Positions 32,410 through 41,132 of a stretch of DNA of 59,496 nucleotides are shown here, piece by piece; positions within the stretch are counted from its first letter, which is position 1, and the number at the start of each line of letters is the position of its first letter. This DNA is from an uncultured Prevotella sp. (GTDB lineage: Bacteria; Bacteroidota; Bacteroidia; Bacteroidales; Bacteroidaceae): positions 1 to 59,496 of the forward strand of contig CALUGU010000005.1 in assembly GCA_944320255.1 (NCBI GenBank), written 5' to 3'. The notes under the pieces are model-generated. The model made no database searches and was not told the DNA's origin. It saw only the letters and a list, made by a program, of their open reading frames with translations. The position numbers and the translations under genes were made by a program.

Positions 32410-35256
32410 ATGAGAACAAAGACTGTGATATTCATTCTGTTGTCGGCTTTCATGTTCATGATGGCAGAACCTTCCATGCCTTTTTTCGGGCGAAACCATG
32501 CCGGCGACGGGTCAGTGGACTCGGCGGCGGTGGCTCGTGGCGCGCAGCCTGACTCGCTTTCGGCCGCCGATACGGCGGTTGTTGACTCGGCTGCGGCGTC
32601 GGCGGAGCCTGACACTACCAAGATGGACTCGCTCACCCTGGCCATATACAAGCACAACAAGCAGGTGGACGACTCGATACGCCTCGACAGCATGAACCGC
32701 AAGAAGTCGAACAGCCTCGACGCGCCGGTGGAGTTTTCGTCGGAAGACTCGCTCGTTTACGACGCCGCCTCACGCCGTGCCTGGCTTTACGGCAACTCCA
32801 ATGTGAAGTACCAGAACATGGATCTCAAGAGCGACCGCATACAGATGAGCCTCGACAGCAGCCTCGTGCACGCCACGGGAACGGCCGACACTACGGGCGA
32901 AGTGGAAGGAAAGCCCGTGTTCACGATGGGGCAGGACACTTACGAGAGCGACACGATGGCGTTCAACTTCAAGTCGAAAAAGGGCTTCATCAACAGCGTT
33001 TACACGGCCCAGCAGGACGGCTTCCTCTCAAGCGAGCAGTCGAAGCGCGACTCAAGCGGCGTGCTCTACCTGCAACATGGCCGCTACACCACGTGCGACC
33101 AGGAGCACCCCGACTTCTACATAGCCCTCTCGCGCGCCAAGGTGCGCCCCGGCAAGGACGTCGTTTTCGGCCCGGCCTACTTAGTGGTGGCCGACGTGCC
33201 CCTGCCCTTGGCCATCCCTTACGGCTTCTTCCCGTTCACGAAGAGCTATTCGAGCGGCTTCATCATGCCGAGCTACGGCGACGAGAGCTCGCGCGGCTTC
33301 TACCTGCGCGACGGCGGTTATTACTTCGCCGTGAGCGACAAGTGGGACTTGAAGCTCCTCGGCGAGATTTACACCAAAGGCTCGTGGGGAGTCTCCGTGG
33401 CGTCGAATTACCGCAAACGCTACCGTTACAGCGGCAGCTTCTTCTTCAGTTACCAGAACACCAAGAACGGCGACAAGGGCATGCCGGACTACACCGAACA
33501 GACGAGCTTCAAGCTGCAATGGAGCCACAGGCAGGACTCCAAGGCCAACCCGTTCACTTCTTTGTCGGCAAGCGTCAACTTCGCCTCGACGGCTTACGAG
33601 CGCAACAACCTCAACAGCATGTACAACCCGCAAAGCTACACCCAGAGCCTGCGCACGTCGAGCGTGAGCTGGAGCAGCACGTTCTCAAGCCTCGGACTGA
33701 CGCTCAGCGGTACGGCGAACCTCAGCCAGAACATGATTGACTCCACCATCAACCTCACCTTGCCCGACCTGAACATCTCGGTGAGCCGTTTCTACCCCTT
33801 CAAGCGCAAGCACATGGCCGGCAAGGAGCGTTGGTATGAGAAGATTTCGATGAGCTACACGGGACAGCTGCGCAACTCGATAGACACGAAGGAAGACCAG
33901 CTGTTCAAGTCGAACCTCATCAAGGATTGGCGCAACGGCTTCCAGCACAACATCCCGATACAGGCCAACTTCACCTTATTTAATTATATAAACATCAACC
34001 CGTCGTTCAATTTCACTGACAGGATGTACACCAACAAGGTGATGCAATCGTGGGACGAAGGCGCCCAGGTGGCGCACCCCGACACGGTGTACGGCTTTTA
34101 CAACGTCTACGACTGGCATCTCAGCCTCGGCGCCTCGACCAAACTTTACGGCTTCTGGGTGCCTAACAAAAAGATATTCGGCGACAAGATACAGGCTATC
34201 CGCCACGTCATAACGCCCTCGGTTACGTTCAGTTACGCCCCCGACAACGGTTCGCGATACTACGAAACCTACCAAAAGACCAACCCCGACGGCAGCGTAG
34301 AGCTGGTGGAATATTCGCCGTTCGCCAACAGCTTGTTCGGCGTGCCGTCGCGTGGGAAGACTGGAAGCATAACCTTCGACGTCAGCAACAACATCGAGAT
34401 GAAGATAAAGTCTGACAAAGACTCCACCGGATTTAAGAAGATAAGCATCATCGACGAGCTTGGTTTCAATATGGGCTACAACATGGCAGACAAGCAACGC
34501 CCTTGGAGCGACCTCTCCGTGAGGCTCCGCTTGAAGTGGTGGAAGAACTATACGTTCAATATGAACGCCGTGTTCGCCACCTACGCCTACGAGCTTGACG
34601 AGAACGGCACGCCCTATGTAGGCACGCACACCGAGTACAGCCGCGGCCGTTTCGGTCGTTTCCAGGGTATGTCGCAGAACATATCGTTCACCCTTACGCC
34701 GGAGAAGATAAAGAAATGGTTTGGCGGAGGCGATGACGAGGACGATGAAGAAGAGGAAGACGACGACCTCGACAACACCGACATTGAGACCAACGTTGAC
34801 GACGACCTTGTGCGCGGACTGCACGGGGCGCGCGATGAAGGCGCAGGAAAGGCGGAGACCGACGAGGACGGATATATGAAGTTCTCGATGCCTTGGTCGC
34901 TGACGTTCGGCTACGGCATCTCGATGAGGGAGAACCAAGACCCGGACAAGTTCAACAAGAAGACCATGCGCTATCCGTACAAGTTCACGCAGACGCTCAA
35001 CTTCAGCGGCAACATACGCATAAGCGACGGCTGGAACATAAGTTTCTCGTCGGGTTACGACTTCGAGAACCACGACATTTCAATGACAACGGCCTCGCTC
35101 CAGCGCGACCTTCACTGCTTCAATATGAGCTGCTCCGTAGTGCTTGCCCCTTATACGTCATACAACTTCTCGTTCCGCTGCAACGCCGCGACGCTCACCG
35201 ACGCCCTGAAATACGACAAGCGCAGCGGTTTCAGCAACGCAGTGCAGTGGTATTAG
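32410..35256 (+). CDS. lptD: putative LPS-assembly protein LptD (Bacteroidetes type)
   Basis: LptD is the outer-membrane barrel that inserts LPS into the outer leaflet. The 948-residue protein has an N-terminal signal segment and an Ala/Asp/Ser-rich linker. An OstA/LptA-like beta-jellyroll follows (about 110-260; YDAASRRAWLYGNSNVKYQN, then DSSGVLYLQHGRYTTCDQEH). A long barrel region follows, with alternating aromatic strands and IPYGFFPFTKSYSSGFIMP. It is about 160 residues longer than E. coli LptD, as usual in Bacteroidetes. A highly acidic segment (GGGDDEDDEEEEDDDLDN, about residues 772-790) interrupts the C-terminal barrel, probably as a large loop. Own promoter just upstream. Confidence 0.85.
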   Translation: MRTKTVIFILLSAFMFMMAEPSMPFFGRNHAGDGSVDSAAVARGAQPDSLSAADTAVVDSAAASAEPDTTKMDSLTLAIYKHNKQVDDSIRLDSMNRKKSNSLDAPVEFSSEDSLVYDAASRRAWLYGNSNVKYQNMDLKSDRIQMSLDSSLVHATGTADTTGEVEGKPVFTMGQDTYESDTMAFNFKSKKGFINSVYTAQQDGFLSSEQSKRDSSGVLYLQHGRYTTCDQEHPDFYIALSRAKVRPGKDVVFGPAYLVVADVPLPLAIPYGFFPFTKSYSSGFIMPSYGDESSRGFYLRDGGYYFAVSDKWDLKLLGEIYTKGSWGVSVASNYRKRYRYSGSFFFSYQNTKNGDKGMPDYTEQTSFKLQWSHRQDSKANPFTSLSASVNFASTAYERNNLNSMYNPQSYTQSLRTSSVSWSSTFSSLGLTLSGTANLSQNMIDSTINLTLPDLNISVSRFYPFKRKHMAGKERWYEKISMSYTGQLRNSIDTKEDQLFKSNLIKDWRNGFQHNIPIQANFTLFNYININPSFNFTDRMYTNKVMQSWDEGAQVAHPDTVYGFYNVYDWHLSLGASTKLYGFWVPNKKIFGDKIQAIRHVITPSVTFSYAPDNGSRYYETYQKTNPDGSVELVEYSPFANSLFGVPSRGKTGSITFDVSNNIEMKIKSDKDSTGFKKISIIDELGFNMGYNMADKQRPWSDLSVRLRLKWWKNYTFNMNAVFATYAYELDENGTPYVGTHTEYSRGRFGRFQGMSQNISFTLTPEKIKKWFGGGDDEDDEEEEDDDLDNTDIETNVDDDLVRGLHGARDEGAGKAETDEDGYMKFSMPWSLTFGYGISMRENQDPDKFNKKTMRYPYKFTQTLNFSGNIRISDGWNISFSSGYDFENHDISMTTASLQRDLHCFNMSCSVVLAPYTSYNFSFRCNAATLTDALKYDKRSGFSNAVQWY

Positions 35257-35258
35257 GA

Positions 35259-35338
35259 AATTAAGAATTAAGAGTTAAGAATTAAGAAAATATGCCACGT
35301 TGGTAATTTTCTTAATTCTTAACTCTTAATTCTTAATT
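35259..35338. terminator. perfect 33-bp inverted repeat between lptD and the antiporter gene (family E)
   Basis: The arms 35259-35291 (AATTAAGAATTAAGAGTTAA...) and 35306-35338 are perfectly complementary with a 14-base loop. It separates convergent genes; a bidirectional terminator is likely. Confidence 0.85.
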
Positions 35339-35355
35339 CAACAACCTCTTAATTC

Positions 35356-37605
35356 TTAATTATTTTCGTTGAACCTTTCGAGGTCTTCCTCCTCGCCTAC
35401 AATCCAGATGATGTCGTCTTTCTCCAGCTTCCGTGACGGATCTACGAGCGAGAGGTTCTCCTTGCCTTCCTCAAGGCCCACCACCATGCAGTTGAACTTG
35501 TCCCTTATGCCGCTCTCTTTCATAGTTTTCCCGGCGAAAGTGCCGTCTGCGCTGATTACCACTTGCCGCAGTTTCATCTCACGTTTCTCAATGTCGGGGT
35601 CCTTGGCCATTATCTCACGGCCTGCCGCCGAGCTTAAGGCTGTCAGCTGTTCGTCGCTGCCGATGGCCTGGATGCGGTCGTTGGGGTATATAGTCGTGTT
35701 CCCGTTAGGGATGTTTATGCGTTGCGTGCCGCGTAAGATGCTGCTTACGTGCACCCCGAACTTGTTTCTCAATTCAAGCTCGCGCAACGTCTTGCCCGCC
35801 CAGAGCGAGTCTTCGGGCACGTCGATTTCGGCAATGTGGATGTCGCGGTCAAGCAATTTGCCCTCGTAAAGGGGGCGTTTGCGCCCCATAACCTGGGCTG
35901 CAATATCCCTCGAACGCAAGTTCTGCATGAATATCCGTTCCATTTTTATGCTGCGCCTTTTGAGCGAACGCGATATAACCATTAGCGCGACGGCCGCCAA
36001 GGCGATGCTTATCATCAGCGCGTTGGTGAACCGCGTCAGGTAGTTGCAGATGTAGAAGACGAACGCCGACGCAACTACGAGCCTCACGAGGATGGTGAAT
36101 ATGAGCGGCAACTTGTTGTACGGGTTGTCGTTCCACAACGCCTTGAACTCCTCGCTGTGGTTTTTCTTCATGACGATGGCGCGCAGGAAGGGGGATATGA
36201 GCAGCAGCGTGGCAATGCCGCACACGGCGTTGGCCCACCAGTGGGGCAGCAGATGACGGATGAAAGGCAGGAAGAAGGTGAGCATAAGGAACACAGTTGC
36301 GCCTGAAAGGATAGAGTAGACAACGGTGATGCGCGTCATTTGCATTAGCAGGCTTTTCCATTTGCGTTCCGGATGGGCGGGGCGGTGGCTTAAGGTGATG
36401 TTGTTCAGCGTGGCTATCCACTTCTTTGGCAGGTGGCGTTCGAGCGTTGCGTAACACGGCGTGGCGGCCTTTATCATATAAGGAGTGAGGAACGTGGTGA
36501 TTACCGAGACGGCAACGACCACCGGATAAAGGAACTCGCCTATGACGCCGAGCGACAGGCCGAGCGACGCTATGATGAAAGAGAACTCGCCGATTTGCGC
36601 CATCGAGAAGCCGCACTGCATCGCCGACTTGAGCGACTGGCCGCTGATGAGGAAACTAAGCGTGCCGAACAGGGCTTGCCCTAAGATTATTGTAAGCACG
36701 AGCAGGCAGATGGGCAGGGCGTAATCTACGAGCACTTGAGGATCTACAAGCATACCTACGGAGACGAAGAAGACTGCTCCGAAAAGGTTTTTCACCGGTT
36801 CTACGAGCTTTATTATGCGGTCGGCCTCGATTGTTTCGGCCAATATCGACCCCATGACAAACGCCCCGAAGGCGCTGCTGAAGCCCACTTCGGTTGACAG
36901 CACGGCCATCGCGCAGCACAGGCCGAGCGCGACGATGAGCAGCGTCTCGTTGTTGATCAGCTTGCGCATCGACCTCAACATCCACGGAATTAGGAATATG
37001 CCGACGACAAACCACAGTATCAGGAAGAAGGCTATCTTGAGCACGCTGCCGAGCATCTGGCCGCCGTCGGGGTCGCTGCCGTTGGCTATGGCAGAGAGCA
37101 TCACCATCAAGACGATGGCGAGGATGTCCTCAAGTATGAGCACGCTCATCACCTGACCGGCGAAGCGTTGCTGCCTGAGGCCGAGGTCGTCGAAGGCCTT
37201 GTAGATGATCGTCGTGGAACTCATGGCCAGCATTCCGCCGAGGAATATGCTGTCCATGCGGCTCCAGCCGAAGGCGTGCCCAGTCACAATGCCGAGCACC
37301 ATCATGCAGAACACCGTGGAGCACGTGGCTATTACCGGCGACACGCCCATCTTCATAATCTTCTTGAACGAGAAATCAAGACCTAAAGAGAACAAGAGGA
37401 ACATCACTCCGATGTTTCCCCACGTGCCGATGTCGCCGTTGTCGGCCACCGACATCGTGTAAGGCATGTGCGGACTGACTAAAAATCCGGCCACGACGTA
37501 GCCCAGCACGAGCGGCTGTTTCAGCTTCTTGAACACAATGGTGACAATCCCGGCCACGACGAGTATCAGCGCAAGGTCTTTTACGAGATAGGGGAGTTCG
37601 CTCAT
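35356..37605 (-). CDS. Kef-type monovalent cation/proton antiporter with TrkA-C domains
   Basis: The 749-residue inner-membrane protein starts directly with a CPA2 exchanger domain (about 13 helices, residues 1-390; LKQPLVLGYVVAGFLVSPH and AFGAFVMGSILAET are typical). A second hydrophobic region (about 425-560) follows. Two C-terminal RCK-C/TrkA-C-like domains come last (about 600-670, EIDVPEDSLWAGKTLRELEL, and 675-745, ISADGTFAGKTMKESGIRD). No TrkA-N nucleotide-binding domain is present. It should exchange K+ or Na+ for protons and sense a ligand through the TrkA-C parts. Confidence 0.85.
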   Translation of the reverse strand: MSELPYLVKDLALILVVAGIVTIVFKKLKQPLVLGYVVAGFLVSPHMPYTMSVADNGDIGTWGNIGVMFLLFSLGLDFSFKKIMKMGVSPVIATCSTVFCMMVLGIVTGHAFGWSRMDSIFLGGMLAMSSTTIIYKAFDDLGLRQQRFAGQVMSVLILEDILAIVLMVMLSAIANGSDPDGGQMLGSVLKIAFFLILWFVVGIFLIPWMLRSMRKLINNETLLIVALGLCCAMAVLSTEVGFSSAFGAFVMGSILAETIEADRIIKLVEPVKNLFGAVFFVSVGMLVDPQVLVDYALPICLLVLTIILGQALFGTLSFLISGQSLKSAMQCGFSMAQIGEFSFIIASLGLSLGVIGEFLYPVVVAVSVITTFLTPYMIKAATPCYATLERHLPKKWIATLNNITLSHRPAHPERKWKSLLMQMTRITVVYSILSGATVFLMLTFFLPFIRHLLPHWWANAVCGIATLLLISPFLRAIVMKKNHSEEFKALWNDNPYNKLPLIFTILVRLVVASAFVFYICNYLTRFTNALMISIALAAVALMVISRSLKRRSIKMERIFMQNLRSRDIAAQVMGRKRPLYEGKLLDRDIHIAEIDVPEDSLWAGKTLRELELRNKFGVHVSSILRGTQRINIPNGNTTIYPNDRIQAIGSDEQLTALSSAAGREIMAKDPDIEKREMKLRQVVISADGTFAGKTMKESGIRDKFNCMVVGLEEGKENLSLVDPSRKLEKDDIIWIVGEEEDLERFNENN

Positions 37606-37636
37606 ATTGTTGTATCTGTTATGTGATAAAACTAAA

Positions 37637-37717
37637 AATTAAGAGTTAAGGAATAAGAAAAATACTTACACCATTGTGCCGGCAAGATATATTTTTCTTA
37701 TTCCTTAACCCTTAATC
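37637..37717. repeat. 28-bp inverted repeat between pepT and antiporter gene (family E)
   Basis: The arms 37637-37664 (AATTAAGAGTTAAGGAATAA...) and 37690-37717 pair with two mismatches. Same AATTAAG words as at 16199 and 35259. It lies after the pepT stop on the minus strand. Confidence 0.7.
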
Positions 37718-37735
37718 CTTAATTATTTATATGTC

Positions 37736-38959
37736 TTAGTCGTTGTATTCAGCCGTTATCTTGCAGATGTTGATGATTACGTCAACCGCCTTCTGCATCA
37801 CCTGCACCGACACGAACTCATACGGCCCGTGGAAGTTCACCCCGCCAGCGAAGATGTTGGGGCAGGGCAGACCCTTGAAGGAAAGCTGCGCCCCGTCAGT
37901 TCCGCCGCGTATCGGCTCCACCTTCGGCGGCACGCCGCTGTCCTGCATGGCCTTCAGCACGATGTCGATGACGTGCATGTTAGGGTCGATTTTCTCCTTC
38001 ATGTTGTAGTACTGGTCTTTCACTTCGGCCTCAACGGTGCCTTCGCCGTACTTCTCGTTCATCTTAGCCGCGCACTCCTTGATGAACGCCTTGCGCTCCT
38101 CGAAGCGGTCGCGGTCGTGGTCGCGTATGATGTAAGACAGCTTCGCGTTCTCGATGTTGGCCTCGATGCCCAGCAGGTGGTAGAAGCCCTCGTAGCCTTC
38201 GGTCGTCTCCGGCGTCTCGTCGGCGGGCAGCATCGAGGCGAACTCGGCCGCCAGGCGGTTGGCGTTGACCATCTTGCCCTTGGCGTATCCGGGGTGTACG
38301 CTCACGCCCTTTATCGTGACTTTGGCCGAGGCGGCGTTGAAGTTCTCGAACTCAAGGTCGCCCAAGTCGCCGCCGTCCATTGTGTAGGCCCACTCGCAGC
38401 CGAACTTCTCAACGTCGAAGTGGTGTGCGCCCATGCCAATCTCCTCGTCCGGGTTGAAGCCCATGCGTATGTCGCCGTGCTTCACCTCGTCGTGATCCCT
38501 GAGCCAGCACATCGCCTGCACTATCTCGGCTATGCCCGCCTTGTCGTCGGCCCCCAGCAGAGTGTGCCCGTCGGTGACTATGATGTCCTCGCCCTTGTGC
38601 GCAAGAAGTTCGGGGAATTTCCTTGTCGATGACACGATGCCCGGCGACAATTCAATGTCGCCGCCGTCGTAGTTCTCGATGAGGCGCGGCTTCACCCCGG
38701 CCCCGCTGCAGTCAGGCGACGTGTCGTAATGGCTGATGAAGCCGATGGTGGGCACCTTCTTCTTCATGTTCGATTTCAGCGTGGCGTAGACGTATCCCAT
38801 GTCGTCCATCTCCACGTCGTCGAAGCCTTCGTCCTTAAGCTCGTCGCGCAAGTACTTCGCGAAGACGAGCTGTTTCGCCGTGCTCGGCACGGAGTCGCTG
38901 TCTTCAGCCGACTGCGTGTCAAAGCTGACATACTTTAAGAATCTCTCTATTATGTCCAT
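37736..38959 (-). CDS. pepT: peptidase T (tripeptide aminopeptidase)
   Basis: PepT is a cytosolic M20 di-zinc enzyme that removes the N-terminal residue of tripeptides. At 407 residues it has the normal length. Zinc site: HYDTSPD (His77, Asp79), GADDKAG (Asp138) and NPDEEIGMG (Glu172/Glu173). The lid domain has [24 protein letters not shown]. The C-terminal [20 protein letters not shown] is the family fingerprint. Promoter box TATCTTTG on the minus strand at 39077-39084, about 120 bases upstream. Confidence 0.95.
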   Translation of the reverse strand: MDIIERFLKYVSFDTQSAEDSDSVPSTAKQLVFAKYLRDELKDEGFDDVEMDDMGYVYATLKSNMKKKVPTIGFISHYDTSPDCSGAGVKPRLIENYDGGDIELSPGIVSSTRKFPELLAHKGEDIIVTDGHTLLGADDKAGIAEIVQAMCWLRDHDEVKHGDIRMGFNPDEEIGMGAHHFDVEKFGCEWAYTMDGGDLGDLEFENFNAASAKVTIKGVSVHPGYAKGKMVNANRLAAEFASMLPADETPETTEGYEGFYHLLGIEANIENAKLSYIIRDHDRDRFEERKAFIKECAAKMNEKYGEGTVEAEVKDQYYNMKEKIDPNMHVIDIVLKAMQDSGVPPKVEPIRGGTDGAQLSFKGLPCPNIFAGGVNFHGPYEFVSVQVMQKAVDVIINICKITAEYND

Positions 38960-39076
38960 TGTAAGTGTGTTTTGTTATGTTTTGTCTGTTGTTTTTCAAG
39001 ATTAAACTTATGCAGGCACGTCGCAAACAAGCGCGGCGCAGGTTGCTTGCGCATCACGTCGCGCGCGATTACTTCT

Positions 39077-39084
39077 TGCAAAGA
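39077..39084 (-). promoter_or_regulatory. -7 box of the pepT promoter
   Basis: Minus strand TATCTTTG, 118 bases upstream of pepT. Confidence 0.45.
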
Positions 39085-39251
39085 TAGTATATTTATTTCA
39101 AATAAGCGGCAGTTCAAAATAAATTATCATCATATTATTAGTTCAACGAGGCTTTTGGTAAGTTCATTGCCAATCAAACCTTGACCCGGTTTAAACCCTA
39201 TGTGAGGCAATCCAAGCACCACCCTGTTCCCATTGTGTTCCGGGCGGCGTT

Positions 39252-39340
39252 TCAATTCACGGCTTTTCGTGTTACGATTTGCCGTCTTTTACAGCGTAAT
39301 TCACGGCCTTTTACAGCGTAATTCACGGCCTTTTGCAAAA
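39252..39340. repeat. family A repeat array, copy 9 (clear 22-bp tandem)
   Basis: TTTGCCGTCTTTT is followed by two identical 22-base units (ACAGCGTAATTCACGGCCTT plus TT) and then GC. This is the cleanest example of the 22-base period. It lies 55 bases before the recombinase gene. The rest of the 435-base gap holds only the pepT promoter. Confidence 0.8.
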
Positions 39341-39394
39341 CGGGGAAACACGGGAAAAGAAACAAAAACTTAAAACTCTAACAATCAGGAAGTT

Positions 39395-40612
39395 ATGGCG
39401 TCAGTAAAGACAATGTTCAGGCAGTCAACGGTTGAGGGAAAGGAAGGCACACTTTATTTCCGTGTCATCCATAAGAGGGTGGCGAGGACTGTCTTTACCG
39501 ACTGCCATGTTTTCCGTGACGAGTGGGACGACGTAAGTTCATCTATCATTATTGCAGGGGCGAAGGAGAGGAAGGCTTACCTTGAACTGACCGTCTCAAA
39601 GCTGAAGTCGGGCATGGAGAGGCTTGTAAAAATCATAGCCGAAAAGGAGGCTTTAAGGGTTAAGTTCACGGCCGACGATGTTGTCACGGAATACAGGAAA
39701 CAGCCTGAAATCATGACATTCTCCACCTTCATACGCTCGATGGCTGAAAAGAAGACGGCTGCAAAGAGGTACGGCACCGCCAAGACTTACCGTGACGCAT
39801 TGGCCAGCTTCTCCAATTTCAGGAACGGCGAGGACGTCCCTTTCGACGCTCTCGACAGGGAGACAATTTGCCAATATGAAGCGTGGATGAAGGACAAGGG
39901 GCTGAAACAGAACACCTCGTCGTGCTACCTCAGGACGTTGAAGACGCTGTATCTGAAGGCCGTGGATATGGGGTTGACAGAAGACAAGGATGTTTTCAGC
40001 CGAGTGTTCACGGGCTTTGCTACCACAGCCAAGCGCGCCATAACCATTGAAGCGATAAGGAAAATACGAAATTTAAAACTAAAGGACGGTTCCGCCCTCG
40101 CCTTCGCCCGTGACATGTTCATGCTCAGCTTTTACCTGCAAGGCATCTCGTTCGTTGACATGGCCTACCTGAAAAAGGCCGACATAAGGAACGGACTGCT
40201 GCAATACTCACGCAAGAAGACCAGCCAGACAATCACAATAAGCTGGGAAAGGGAGATGCAGGAAATAGTGGACGCTTATTCAAACCTGGCGAAAGACACG
40301 CCTTACCTGCTGCCAATAATAAGGAAACAGGACGGGACGGAGCGCGAGCAATATGAAAAGGCGGAGCATAACGTGAACCGGAACCTGAAGAAAATCGGTG
40401 TGATGGCGGGTCTGCACATCCCCCTGACGACATACGTCAGCCGCCATTCGTGGGCTTCAATCATGCGAGACATGGGCAACGACATCTCCGTAATCAGCCG
40501 CGGACTGGGGCACGAGGACATCAAGACGACGCAAATCTACCTCTCGGCCATCGACAACTCCACCGTGATGAAGGCCAACAAGAGGCTCATCGGCAGGATA
40601 ACGAAGCATTGA
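39395..40612 (+). CDS. tyrosine recombinase, IntDOT-like, at the head of the polysaccharide locus
   Basis: The 405-residue protein has an arm-binding N-terminal domain, a SAM-like core-binding domain (about 105-205) and a catalytic domain. The catalytic set is only partly standard. The first Arg position (usually GLR) reads GIS (LQGISFVDMAYLKK), as known for IntDOT, where Ser replaces Arg I. The later residues are present: SRHSW, LGHEDIKTTQIYL with His and the nucleophilic Tyr. In Bacteroides, similar recombinases sit at the start of capsule loci beside invertible promoters, which fits the repeats just downstream. No classic promoter box is seen upstream. Confidence 0.88.
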   Translation: MASVKTMFRQSTVEGKEGTLYFRVIHKRVARTVFTDCHVFRDEWDDVSSSIIIAGAKERKAYLELTVSKLKSGMERLVKIIAEKEALRVKFTADDVVTEYRKQPEIMTFSTFIRSMAEKKTAAKRYGTAKTYRDALASFSNFRNGEDVPFDALDRETICQYEAWMKDKGLKQNTSSCYLRTLKTLYLKAVDMGLTEDKDVFSRVFTGFATTAKRAITIEAIRKIRNLKLKDGSALAFARDMFMLSFYLQGISFVDMAYLKKADIRNGLLQYSRKKTSQTITISWEREMQEIVDAYSNLAKDTPYLLPIIRKQDGTEREQYEKAEHNVNRNLKKIGVMAGLHIPLTTYVSRHSWASIMRDMGNDISVISRGLGHEDIKTTQIYLSAIDNSTVMKANKRLIGRITKH

Positions 40613-40624
40613 AACTGAGGGGGA

Positions 40625-40734
40625 AAATGTTTGACTAAAGTGGCAGTTTCATAAGTATGAAGCGGTGACTTTGCCGTAATGCGCTTTAAATCAAAACGTT
40701 AGCTTTTCCGAGACGGGCGATTAGTCAAACATTT
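40625..40734. promoter_or_regulatory. 14-bp inverted repeat downstream of the recombinase (possible recombination sites)
   Basis: AAATGTTTGACTAA (40625-40638) and TTAGTCAAACATTT (40721-40734) are perfect inverted copies 82 bases apart. A third, degenerate direct copy, TTAGTCCAACAATGCGG, starts at 40741. The sequence between has no recognisable promoter box. Such sites could bind the adjacent recombinase. Confidence 0.5.
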
Positions 40735-40856
40735 CGCGTTTTAGTCCAACAATGCGGACAAATTTTTATCAAAAAAGTCACGGCAAAACGCTTGAAATCC
40801 GCTGTTTTTCGTATCTTTGCACACGAGTGGAGGTTTTATACTTATAAAGCGGTGAC
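40651..40856 (+). repeat. 20-bp imperfect direct repeat flanking the locus promoter
   Basis: CATAAGTATGAAGCGGTGAC (40650-40669) and TATACTTATAAAGCGGTGAC (40837-40856) agree at 16 of 20 positions. AAGCGGTGAC is identical, and the first parts are reverse complements (ATAAGTAT / ATACTTAT). They bracket the promoter box at 40812. Confidence 0.45.
40792..40819 (+). promoter_or_regulatory. promoter of the polysaccharide operon
   Basis: TATCTTTG at 40812-40819, with a TTG at 40792-40794 (17-base spacer, slightly short). It leaves a leader of about 300 bases before the NusG-like gene. The leader contains an AACGGC...GCCGTTA hairpin region (40964-41010) but no start-like frame. Confidence 0.55.
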
Positions 40857-41132
40857 AAATCCCCACCCTGAAAGAGACTTAATTGATAAAGGAATGCAAT
40901 AATCTTGTGGTATGGATAATGTAATGATGGAGCGTAAAACGTTCCGTGTTTCTTGCCACATAACAACGGCCGGCCGTCGCTGCTGAGTTTCGTCCGGGAC
41001 GCCGCCGTTACACCTGAAAGATAATGCAAGCGGAAGCAATGAAAGACAGTTGCAAGACGCAGATTCTTATCTTGAAAAGGTACTTGGGAACTTTCATGCG
41101 ATTGTCATGAGAGGAATTTGAAGAACGCACTT

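Noticed and set aside
33976-35073. 365-codon open frame antisense to lptD
   Set aside because: Shadow of the lptD coding sequence with no own start signal or promoter.
37168-37462. Small frames opposite the antiporter gene
   Set aside because: Shadows of the antiporter membrane domain without independent signals.
39252-39340. Possible short CRISPR array (two identical 22-base units)
   Set aside because: The units are directly tandem without spacers, belong to a repeat family found in other gaps, and no cas gene is present in the window.
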